A model generated the notes under the pieces. That model was not told the origin of the DNA. It ran no database searches and saw only the letters and a program-made list of their open reading frames with translations. Of a stretch of DNA of 64,000 bases, positions 53,102-60,076 are shown piece after piece (within the stretch, counting starts at the first letter, position 1; the number at the start of each line of letters is the position of its first letter). Origin of the DNA: Rhodoblastus sp963704565. GTDB taxonomy: Bacteria; Pseudomonadota; Alphaproteobacteria; Rhizobiales; Beijerinckiaceae. A program made the position numbers and the translations under genes. The stretch is taken from positions 3,100,001-3,164,000 of the forward strand of contig OY969917.1 of assembly GCA_963704565.1 (NCBI GenBank), given 5' to 3'.

Positions 53102-53491
53102 TCAGGTGAAGCTCAGGCGCATCACCGCATAGATCAGGGCCGCGCCGATCAGCAGGCCGAACAGGATATTGGCCGTCAAGACGAGGGGTTTGATCCGTTC
53201 GCCGTGAACATAATCCTCGATGATGACCTGCATGCCCTGGGTCATGTGATAGACGCCGACGCCGACGAACAACAGCATGAAAATCGCGACCGGCGGCGAA
53301 CCGAGGAAGATGCGGGCGCTCTGGAAATCGCGGCCGGTGAGCGACAGCACGATCAGGACGAAAGCGCAGGTGAGCGGCAGAAGCGCGAAAGTGCTGAGCC
53401 GCATCATCCAGGCGTGATGGGCGCCGGAGTGCGACGAGCCGAGATATTTTACCCGCGCGGCGGGCGTGCGGAAGGTGGGTTTCTGGGTCAT
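53102..53491 (-). CDS. sdhD: Succinate dehydrogenase membrane anchor subunit SdhD
   Basis: A 129-aa three-helix membrane anchor. TM segments are about 32-52, 65-87 and 104-125; GVGVYHMTQGMQVIIEDYVHGE contains the likely heme His and the quinone-site region. The ATG at 53491 was chosen because it follows sdhC by 11 bp and gives the family N-terminus. It is followed by sdhA after 58 bp. Confidence 0.93.
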   Translation of the reverse strand: MTQKPTFRTPAARVKYLGSSHSGAHHAWMMRLSTFALLPLTCAFVLIVLSLTGRDFQSARIFLGSPPVAIFMLLFVGVGVYHMTQGMQVIIEDYVHGERIKPLVLTANILFGLLIGAALIYAVMRLSFT

Positions 53492-53502
53492 CGGGCGCGC
53501 CT

Positions 53503-53910
53503 CTAACGGATCACGAAGGAGACAATCCACAGCACAACGGTGAGTGCCGCCGCGCCGGCGAAGGAGCCGACGGAGAGCCGGTCGCGCGCCTTCGCTTCGA
53601 ATCCCTTGCCCGCGTCCCAGATGGCGTGGCGCAACCCGCCCATCACATGCAGCATCAGCACGAAAGTGTAGCCGAACAGAATGAGCTGGCCGAGCCAGGA
53701 GCTGAAAAGGGCCGAGGCGAAATGGAAGCTCCGGGCGTCGCCCGCCGCCGCGAAAAGATAGAAGGCCAGCAACAGCGTGCCGGCGTAAAGCGCGGCGCCG
53801 GTGGCGCGATGGGCGATGGAGGCCGCCATGGTTGGCGACCATTTGTAGATTTGCAGATGCGGCGAGAGCGGGCGGCGCTGCTCCAGCGGAGTCGGGCTGG
53901 GATTGGCCAT
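53503..53910 (-). CDS. sdhC: Succinate dehydrogenase cytochrome b556 subunit
   Basis: A 135-aa membrane subunit. The motif RPLSPHLQIYKWSPTMAASI and the RATGAALYAG segment are signatures of SdhC, and LMLHVMGGLRHAIWD includes the heme-binding His. Three TM helices follow. The ATG at 53910 has AGGG upstream. It is the first gene of the sdh operon; the 288-bp gap upstream is shared with a divergent gene. Confidence 0.95.
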   Translation of the reverse strand: MANPSPTPLEQRRPLSPHLQIYKWSPTMAASIAHRATGAALYAGTLLLAFYLFAAAGDARSFHFASALFSSWLGQLILFGYTFVLMLHVMGGLRHAIWDAGKGFEAKARDRLSVGSFAGAAALTVVLWIVSFVIR

Positions 53911-54198
53911 CGAGTCACCCTTTCTGTTCGGACCGGCGGGGTTTGCGCGGCGTTGCGGCAAAGTGTGGAACGCAAATAAACCCGAGGGTTGACGACAATC
54001 ACTAATGGAATCGCGTGCACCGCGCAATTGAATTGGCCTCAACCCTTCGAAGTAGGCGCGAAGGCGCCGCGCCCGACCGCCCCGCGCCGGGCGTTCCGAG
54101 TTCGGCGTGGATAACCCGCGAATTTGCGCCATTGCCGGACGCCTGTCTTGCTTTCACAATGCAAAGCGGCCAAAGCTAGCGCGGTTGGAGGCGAATTC

Positions 54199-55179
54199 AT
54201 GTTGTCATTCGGCATCAAGGCGCGCGCCGGTGTGGCTATGTCTCGCGAATCGGCGCGGCCGCCGTTTCGCTGGCGCATCCCGGGTTTCGCCGCCGCTTTG
54301 GCCGGTGTGATCGCCTTCGGCCTGGGCGCATGTCTTCTGCCAGCTTCGGCTTCGGCGGCGGCGCGCCTGTACATGAAATCGGGCGGCGTGAACCGGTCGG
54401 CGGCCATCGTCGAACATGAAGCGCTGAAATTGCGCCGCCGGCCGCTGGTCATCGTGCTGCGCGCGCGCGGCGCGGCCGCGAAACGCCATCGCCTCGCCTT
54501 TCAGGAGATCGTCGAATCCCGCAAGCCGGTCTTCATCTATCCCGAGCCGCTGGCCGCCGGCTGGCCGGTCGCCGCCGGGCCGGCCGCCGACCGCGAAACC
54601 ACCTTCCTGCGCGATCTGATCAACCGTTTCGTCGGCGAAGGGGTCGGCGACCCGCGCAAGATTTTCCTGGTCGGCGAATCGACCGGCGGCGTGTTCGCCT
54701 ATCGCGCGGCTTGCGCCGGCCTCGAACATCCGCTCGCCGCAATCGCCACCTTGGGCGCCGCCCTGCCGGCCGATCTCGCGCCCTGCGGGTTCAATCCGAT
54801 GGCTTTCATCGCCGTCAACAATATCGGCAATCCGAATGTTCCCTTCGCAGGCGGGCAGGCCAGGATCGGCGACGCGGTCTTCCAGGCGCTTCCGGCCGAA
54901 ACCACTCTGTCGCTCTTCGCAAATCGGGCGGCTTGCGGCCCGAAGCGGGAGGAATGGCCGCTGATCGAACGCGATGCCCATGGCGTGAATCATGTCCGGG
55001 GCGCGGTTCTGTCCTATACGGGATGCAAGGCTCCGGTCGAGGAGGTGCGGCTTGGAATGGCCCCGCCGAACGGCGCCGGGCAGAAGCCGGCGCATCCCGC
55101 CGCCGCGCCGATCGAGGAAGGGCGCGATGTCGACGCCGCGCGCCGGGTCTGGAATTTCCTCCGACGCAATGGCGCCTGA
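54199..55179 (+). CDS. Secreted alpha/beta hydrolase, PHB-depolymerase/feruloyl-esterase-like
   Basis: A 326-aa exported protein. The ATG at 54199 has GGAG eight bases upstream. A long N-terminus precedes a hydrophobic signal (AAALAGVIAFGLGACLLPASASA, about 31-53), so it may be a lipoprotein-like or ordinary signal peptide. The nucleophile elbow is VGESTGGVFAYR, and RPLVIVLRARGAAAKRH would follow the oxyanion region. A likely catalytic His lies in DAHGVNHVRG near residue 270. The sequence is a divergent member of the family, so the substrate is uncertain. It is divergent from sdhC. Confidence 0.72.
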   Translation: MLSFGIKARAGVAMSRESARPPFRWRIPGFAAALAGVIAFGLGACLLPASASAAARLYMKSGGVNRSAAIVEHEALKLRRRPLVIVLRARGAAAKRHRLAFQEIVESRKPVFIYPEPLAAGWPVAAGPAADRETTFLRDLINRFVGEGVGDPRKIFLVGESTGGVFAYRAACAGLEHPLAAIATLGAALPADLAPCGFNPMAFIAVNNIGNPNVPFAGGQARIGDAVFQALPAETTLSLFANRAACGPKREEWPLIERDAHGVNHVRGAVLSYTGCKAPVEEVRLGMAPPNGAGQKPAHPAAAPIEEGRDVDAARRVWNFLRRNGA

Positions 55180-55440
55180 GCGCGCCGGTTGAGGCGCCTT
55201 ATTGAGTTGGATCCAGGTCATTGCAGAAGGCGCATAAGCTTTTCTGGCGAAGAACGAAATTTGCCTGACAGCGCTTTTTATCGTCGTAAATCCATAGTAT
55301 TGTGGGCCCTGCGCGCCACGGCGCCGTGTGCGCGACATCGGGAAGATGCGCGCGCGTTAAGTCGTCGCATCGTTTGAATGCGCGACGTTTCGACCATTGT
55401 CAGTTTGGCCATAGGCCCAAAGAAAGAGAAAGAGGAAGTC

Positions 55441-55665
55441 ATGAGCAGCGACTCTCATAATGCCGACGCTTCGGCCACCCACCATGCCAGGAATTCCGAA
55501 GAAGCCGCTGCTTTGAAAGGCTTCATCGCCATCGCGTTGCTGGTCGTCGTCGCCGGCGTCGGGCTGGCCGCTACCTATGGCATGGCCGGCGTCGGCGCCC
55601 TGGCCATCGCGCTCACCGGCGCTATGCTGCTCCTGATTGTCCTCGTGGCCTCCGGCGGCGAGTAG
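55441..55665 (+). CDS. Small two-TM membrane protein, hypothetical
   Basis: A 74-aa protein with GAGGA six bases before the ATG at 55441. The N-terminus is Ser/His/Ala-rich (HNADASATHHARNSEEAA), and two TM helices follow (GFIAIALLVVVAGVGLAATY and LAIALTGAMLLLIVLVAS). No family recognised. A strong bidirectional terminator lies 26 bp after the stop. Confidence 0.7.
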   Translation: MSSDSHNADASATHHARNSEEAAALKGFIAIALLVVVAGVGLAATYGMAGVGALAIALTGAMLLLIVLVASGGE

Positions 55666-55690
55666 GCGGCGACTTTCAAGAATAAAAAAA

Positions 55691-55722
55691 AGCCTCCCGC
55701 GCTCGATGCGCGGGGGGCTTTT
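55691..55722. terminator. Bidirectional intrinsic terminator
   Basis: A-tract, then AGCCTCCCGCGC (55691-55702), a TCGAT loop, then GCGCGGGGGGCT with one mismatch, then TTTT. It serves the small membrane protein gene on the plus strand and mch on the minus strand. Confidence 0.9.
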
Positions 55723-55735
55723 CATTTGCGCTCGT

Positions 55736-56785
55736 TCAGCGCGGAATCAGCGCCCAGTAATCGAGGTCGAGAATGACGCTCGGGTCGTAGCCCTCGTCCT
55801 GCTTGTGGGGATGGGCGGCGCAGGGCTGGTCCTTGGTCGCGATGGTGCGCAGGCGCAAGGCGCCGACATCGTCGCGGCCCTGGATTTCGGCGCGCTCCAG
55901 CACTTCCGTCCAGGCGAAGACGGTCAGGCCGGCGAAGAGCGGGCTGACATGGCGGCCGCCATTGATCGCCGCGATGTGGAAAGCGTTGCCGAGGCCGTTG
56001 AAGGTCAGGCCGCGGGCCAGCGAAATGACGTGGCCGCCATAGATCAGACGGCGGCCGAAACGGCCCTGGCCTTCGGTGAACTGGTTGAAATGGACCTTGG
56101 CGGTGTTCTGGTAAAGCCGGGTGGCGAGCTGATGCTCGGCCTCCTCGACCGTCATGCCGTCGACATGGTCGATCTTTTCGCCCGGCAGATAATCGCCCCA
56201 GCGATGGCGCGAACCGGCGAGCGCGAGATCGTATTTGCGCCGGTCGATCACCGGGCAGGCGTCGCCGAGCTGATCGGGGGCCAGCGCGCGCGGCAATTGC
56301 GGCGTGACTTCCGCCGGGGCGGGCGATTTGGGATCGCGTTTGCGCACCATGACCCAGCGCACATATTCGAGCACCGCGTCGCCATGCTGGTTGAAGCCGC
56401 GTGAACGGACATAGACCACGCCGGTCTGGCCGTTGGAATTTTCCTTGAGGCCGATGACTTCCGAAGTCGCGGACAAAGTGTCGCCGGGATAGACCGCAAC
56501 CAGGAAGCGGCAATCGGCATAGCCAAGATTGGCCACGGCGTTGAGCGAAATATCGGGAACCGTCTTGCCGAAGACGATATGGAACACCAGCAGGTCGTCG
56601 ACCGGGCTGCGGGGATAGCCGATCGCATGGGCGAAGGCGTCAGAGGACTGGACGGCGAAACGGCCGCCGCAAAGCGCGGTGTAAAGCGCGACGTCGCCGG
56701 TGGTGACGGTGCGCGGCGTCGCATGGACGATCACTTGGCCGAGCTGGAAATCCTCGAAAAAATTGCCGGAATTGGTCTTGCTCAT
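55736..56785 (-). CDS. mch: Mesaconyl-CoA hydratase (beta-methylmalyl-CoA dehydratase)
   Basis: A 349-aa double-hotdog MaoC-like enzyme that hydrates mesaconyl-CoA to beta-methylmalyl-CoA in the ethylmalonyl-CoA pathway of glyoxylate regeneration. The sequence starts with a typical MSKTNSGNFFEDFQLGQ, has SSDAFAHAIGYPRSPVDDLL, LNAVANLGYADCRFL and the second-domain HFNQFTEGQGRFGRRLIYGG. This near-identity to Methylorubrum/Rhodobacter mesaconyl-CoA hydratase is recalled, not computed. It implies an isocitrate-lyase-independent C2 or C1 metabolism, as in serine-cycle methylotrophs. Note that mch is also used for an unrelated cyclohydrolase. Confidence 0.92.
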   Translation of the reverse strand: MSKTNSGNFFEDFQLGQVIVHATPRTVTTGDVALYTALCGGRFAVQSSDAFAHAIGYPRSPVDDLLVFHIVFGKTVPDISLNAVANLGYADCRFLVAVYPGDTLSATSEVIGLKENSNGQTGVVYVRSRGFNQHGDAVLEYVRWVMVRKRDPKSPAPAEVTPQLPRALAPDQLGDACPVIDRRKYDLALAGSRHRWGDYLPGEKIDHVDGMTVEEAEHQLATRLYQNTAKVHFNQFTEGQGRFGRRLIYGGHVISLARGLTFNGLGNAFHIAAINGGRHVSPLFAGLTVFAWTEVLERAEIQGRDDVGALRLRTIATKDQPCAAHPHKQDEGYDPSVILDLDYWALIPR

Positions 56786-56860
56786 TTCAGCCCCGCGTCT
56801 TTTTCAGAATGGGTCCGCCTTTCCAGCGGCCTCGGAACATCAGGCCTCGACGCTTCCCGC

Positions 56861-56896
56861 TCCCTCCCCCTCGTGGGGAGGGTAAGGGTGGGGGGG
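56861..56896. repeat. Half unit of a palindromic intergenic repeat
   Basis: TCCCTCCCCCTCGTGGGGAG and the following GGGTAAGGGTGGGGGG match one arm of the repeat at 33061-33157. It lies in the gap upstream of mch. Confidence 0.8.
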
Positions 56897-56969
56897 CGCC
56901 GTTCACATCCTCGCTCGCCAACCGCTCTAGGCCAAGGCCCCGCGCCTTGGCAATGCGCCCTACGGCCTA

Positions 56970-57302
56970 TCATGCTTTGGCGTCGTCAGGGAAAAGCTCG
57001 GAGAGGCGCCGGACCAGAACCTCCGGGTCGCCTCCAATAAAAAACGTCTTCTGGCGCGCGGTCGCGCCCGAAGCGAGGCTGATGCGCGACGCCGGAATTT
57101 CAAGCTGTTTGGCGAGCAGCGCGATGAGAGCGGCATTGGCCTTGCCGTCCTCGGGGACGGCGCGCACCCGCGCCTTCAGCACGCAGGCGCCGTCGTCGCG
57201 AATCTCCGGCCCGTCGAGCGCCTCGCGCGAGGATTTGGGAGTCAGGCGGACATGAAGCTCGATTCCGCCGGCGCGCCGCTTGAAAAAGCCGGGCGCGCTC
57301 AC
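56970..57302 (-). CDS. DUF167 family protein (YggU-like)
   Basis: A 110-aa DUF167 protein (IELHVRLTPKSSREALDG, VLKARVRAVPEDGKANAALIALLAKQL, GATARQKTFFI). It starts with GTG inside the yggT stop (ATGTGA), so the two are translationally coupled. The yggT-DUF167 pair is widespread; function unknown. The longer frame to 57686 runs through yggT in another phase and is not used. Confidence 0.9.
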   Translation of the reverse strand: MSAPGFFKRRAGGIELHVRLTPKSSREALDGPEIRDDGACVLKARVRAVPEDGKANAALIALLAKQLEIPASRISLASGATARQKTFFIGGDPEVLVRRLSELFPDDAKA

Positions 57303-57616
57303 ATCAGGGACATGGCGATCGTGCGCGCCAACTGGTCCAGCTCCATCTCGATGAAGGACAGGAGCAGCAGCAGAACGATGGGGGAAATGTCCATGCCGCC
57401 GATCGGCGGCAGGAAGCGGCGAATCGGCCGAAGCGCCGGCTCGGTCAAGGCGTTGACGCCGTTCCACACCGAGCGCACCAGCTCGTTGCGCATGTTGATC
57501 ACGTCGAAGGCGAGCAGCCAGGACATCACGGCCATGACGATGATGACCCACCAATAAAGACTTAGGGCCATATCGACGATCCGGAACACGGGAAGGAGAA
57601 AAGCTGCGGCGGACAT
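57299..57616 (-). CDS. YggT family membrane protein
   Basis: A 105-aa protein with two TM helices (about 8-30 and 77-100) and the typical NALTEPALRPIRRFLPPIGGMDISP segment between them, a YggT family hallmark. The family is associated with cell-envelope or division functions in several bacteria, and with osmotic resistance in E. coli; the mechanism is unknown. Coupled to the DUF167 gene. Confidence 0.92.
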   Translation of the reverse strand: MSAAAFLLPVFRIVDMALSLYWWVIIVMAVMSWLLAFDVINMRNELVRSVWNGVNALTEPALRPIRRFLPPIGGMDISPIVLLLLLSFIEMELDQLARTIAMSLM

Positions 57617-57756
57617 TGCAACTCCAGGCCAAAGGGACGAACCGGCGGGAATGCCGCCTTTTAGGCCTTTGCGCGCGCCGGAACAAGTTTTCCGGCGAAC
57701 CAGGCGCGTTGCGATTGACAGGACCGCGCGCGGGCCCTAAACACCCGCTCCGGAGC

Positions 57757-57833
<77 letters not shown>

Positions 57834-58006
57834 GTTCATCCGAAATATCAACACATTAGGCTGCCTGTTTCCGCGGTCGTCGGCGCTGTTCGCGCCGGAT
57901 TGAACGCTGCATCGCGTTCATGGGCTTTGGAGGGCAGTTTCACCCGGCCCGCGCGGCGGAGCGCCCAGGGCTCTATGAGCGAGCTTGGGCGCGGGGCCGG
58001 GACTTT

Positions 58007-58165
58007 TCAGTGGTGTGAACTCCCCAGCAGCTTCATGATTTTCAAGTTGAGGACGATGAAGCGGATGAACTGCCATGGCGGGAACTTGCGCATGTAGCAG
58101 GTGAACCCTGTGGGTTTGGGCGGGTAATAAGCTTGCTGGTACGGTTCTTTGTTGGTTGCAGCCAT
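58007..58165 (-). CDS. Small 52-aa protein next to the sqr remnant
   Basis: A 52-codon gene missed by length-limited searches. It has a strong GGAGGAG site seven bases before the ATG at 58165. The sequence has a Tyr/Pro-rich start (YQQAYYPPKP), then CYMRKFPPWQFIRFIVLNLK, which may be an amphipathic or TM helix, and ends SSHH. No family recognised. It lies 64 bp downstream of the sulfide:quinone oxidoreductase remnant on the same strand and was probably co-transcribed with it. Confidence 0.62.
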   Translation of the reverse strand: MAATNKEPYQQAYYPPKPTGFTCYMRKFPPWQFIRFIVLNLKIMKLLGSSHH

Positions 58166-58229
58166 GATCGGCTCCTCCGCAATTGTCGTTTAAGTGTTTT
58201 TGCTTAAGTTTTGTCGGCGCGGACCCCGA

Positions 58230-58975
58230 TCAATCGGGCAGCAGCCACCAGCCCGGCAGCATCTTGGCCTGATAAAGGAAGGTGTAGTGAAGCATGGACT
58301 TCATCCAATGGCCGGCGAGGCCGATTTCGCCGAAGGTCAGATTGAGATCGCGCCCATATTCCGGATATTTCTCGTAGTCCGGCGCCACCGGAAAAACCGT
58401 CATGGTGGCGGCCGAACCGCGGAAGAAATGCCGTCCGGTCGACGCCACGCAGGCTGCGCCCATCTCGGCCATCGAGGCGGTATGCGTGGGTTTTTCGGCG
58501 CCCCTGAGCATGCCGCAGACGTTCTTCGCGACGGCGATGGCCATGGCGGCTGACGGCATGGCCGTCCGGCCCCAGGGCCTCGGTGGCGCCGAAGTTCAGC
58601 TTGGGGCCGGTGGCGTTGATCAGATAATCGTAGGCGAGCCTGTCCTGCTGGCCCGCGCGCTCGGACGACGTGTATTCGACGATGACATAAGGCGCGGGGT
58701 CGTTCGCGTCGCCTTCGGGATGAATCGAAACGGCTTTGGCCTGATGGAAGGCGACCCCGATCTTCTTATAGACTTCGGCCAGGTCGAAGGTGACCTGCTC
58801 CTCGGTCATTTGACCGACGCCAACCCAGATGTTGGAGGGAATCCAGTTCCATTTGGCGTTCGGGGAACCGACGACGATCTCATAGGGGCTGGGAGGATTT
58901 GCGCCGCCAACGGGTGAGGTAGCGCGCGGCGGTGCGCCCGGAAATGCCCGCTCCCAAGATCACGACCCGCGACAT
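58230..58975 (-). pseudogene. sqr: Sulfide:quinone oxidoreductase, decayed (frameshift and large deletion)
   Basis: Three pieces in three frames read like one flavoprotein. Piece one (58975 to about 58883) is MSRVVILGAGISGRTAARYL, the FAD-binding fold, then an early stop. Piece two (about 58900 to 58570) continues SPNAKWNWIPSNIWVGVG and KAVSIHPEGDANDP up to NATGPKLNFGATEALGP. Piece three (58559-58230) resumes at MPSAAMAIAVAKNV and ends GEIGLAGHWMKSMLHYTFLY. The order matches type-III-like SQR proteins of about 420-430 aa, but about 180 central residues, including the catalytic cysteines, are missing. The gene cannot be functional. Confidence 0.85.
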
Positions 58976-59102
58976 CTCGTCTCCTTTCCCTTATTCCAAA
59001 GCGCTTCGGCCTGGATTCGAGCGTGGACGATAGCAGACGACCGCCGGTATCGCTCCGGCGGCCGTCATTTCTATTTTATCGGGCTATAGCCTTTGACGGC
59101 TA

Positions 59103-59585
59103 TTACCACCAGCCGCCGCGGCCGCCGCGGTTGTATCCGTTCCAGTCGTTGTCGCCCCGGCCGTTCATGTCGGTGTCGGCGTCGCCGCCGAAGGAGAAGT
59201 TGCCGTTCATGTGGCCGCGACCGTTGCCGTAGCCGCGACCGTAGCCGCGACCGTAGTCGTCATAGCCATAGCGCGGGCCGTAGCCGTCATAGCCATAGGG
59301 CGGGGGCGGGGGCGGAGCCCAACCCTGCGGGGCGGCGGGCGGGGCCGACGCGGTCTTGCCGTTGGCCGCCGGCTGCTCCTGATAATAGCCATAGGGCGGC
59401 GGGGGCGGGGGGGGCGGGCCCCAGTTCGGGTTTTGGGCCTGGGCCTGCGGGGCGGCGGGGGCGGCTTCGGCGGGCTGCTGCTGCGCGGCATAGGGGCCGG
59501 GCGGCGGCGGGGTCTGCTCGGCGTAAGCCGCGCCGGCCAGGCCGGCGGCGCCGAGGAATATTGCAAACGCCATTGCTGTTTTCAT
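59103..59585 (-). CDS. Secreted Pro/Gly/Tyr-rich low-complexity protein
   Basis: A 160-aa protein with GGGGAGAG upstream of the ATG at 59585 and a signal peptide (about 1-22, cleaved after GAAYA). The mature part has Pro runs (WGPPPPPPPPYGYY) and a C-terminal region of Gly, Tyr, Asp, Arg and Asn (YGYDDYGRGYGRGYGNGRGH, then NGNFSFGGDADTDMNGRG). Composition resembles sulfur-globule envelope proteins and other secreted low-complexity proteins, but composition alone is weak evidence. It is last in the RND operon, 41 bp after the preceding gene, and 127 bp from the sqr remnant. Confidence 0.75.
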   Translation of the reverse strand: MKTAMAFAIFLGAAGLAGAAYAEQTPPPPGPYAAQQQPAEAAPAAPQAQAQNPNWGPPPPPPPPYGYYQEQPAANGKTASAPPAAPQGWAPPPPPPYGYDGYGPRYGYDDYGRGYGRGYGNGRGHMNGNFSFGGDADTDMNGRGDNDWNGYNRGGRGGWW

Positions 59586-59626
59586 TTTACTCTCCCCTAC
59601 TCAAAAGGCGGGTCGCGAAGGCTTCC

Positions 59627-60076
59627 CTACCAATAGGGCGGCTGAACGCCCGCGCGTTCGCGCCACCAGTTCCACGTTTGCGCATTGGACCAGGCCGACA
59701 GCGGCGTGCTCCAGGGCACGAACATGTAAGGCGTGCTCAGACCCGCGCTGTTGAACGGGTCCGTCGTCGAATTGACCTGCCCGAAGGTCCAGGTCTGAAG
59801 CCGGGCGTTCGGCAGGCCGCCGGCGGGGCCATTGGGCAGATAGGCCTGGGGCGGCGTCCAGCCGCCGGGCGGAACCTGGGCGGAAGCCGGCGCGTCGAGC
59901 GGGAGCGGAATGGCCCCCTGCGCGCCGAACATGTCCGGGGTCATCACCGGCTCGGGCGGCGGCGCCTCCCGCGCGCCGGCAAGCTCGCCGAAGGTCGCGC
60001 CCGAGGCGCCGGCGACCATCGTCCAAAGCGCGGCCAGCGCCGCGAGGCCGGTCAGTGGAATCCTGTCGCGTTTCAT
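59627..60076 (-). CDS. Secreted protein coupled to the RND pump, hypothetical
   Basis: A 149-aa exported protein: signal peptide about 1-26 (LTGLAALAALWTMVAGASGA), then a Pro/Ala-rich region and a Trp-rich C-terminus (TPLSAWSNAQTWNWWRERAG). No family recognised. The ATG overlaps the stop of the RND gene (ATGA), so it is translated with the pump and is probably a periplasmic or outer-membrane partner. Its Trp content (nine residues in 149) is high. Confidence 0.75.
   Translation of the reverse strand: MKRDRIPLTGLAALAALWTMVAGASGATFGELAGAREAPPPEPVMTPDMFGAQGAIPLPLDAPASAQVPPGGWTPPQAYLPNGPAGGLPNARLQTWTFGQVNSTTDPFNSAGLSTPYMFVPWSTPLSAWSNAQTWNWWRERAGVQPPYW

Noticed and set aside
58230..58975. Two overlapping short genes in place of one oxidoreductase
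   Set aside because: The pieces are consecutive parts of one SQR-like protein in three frames; a decayed gene explains them better than new genes.
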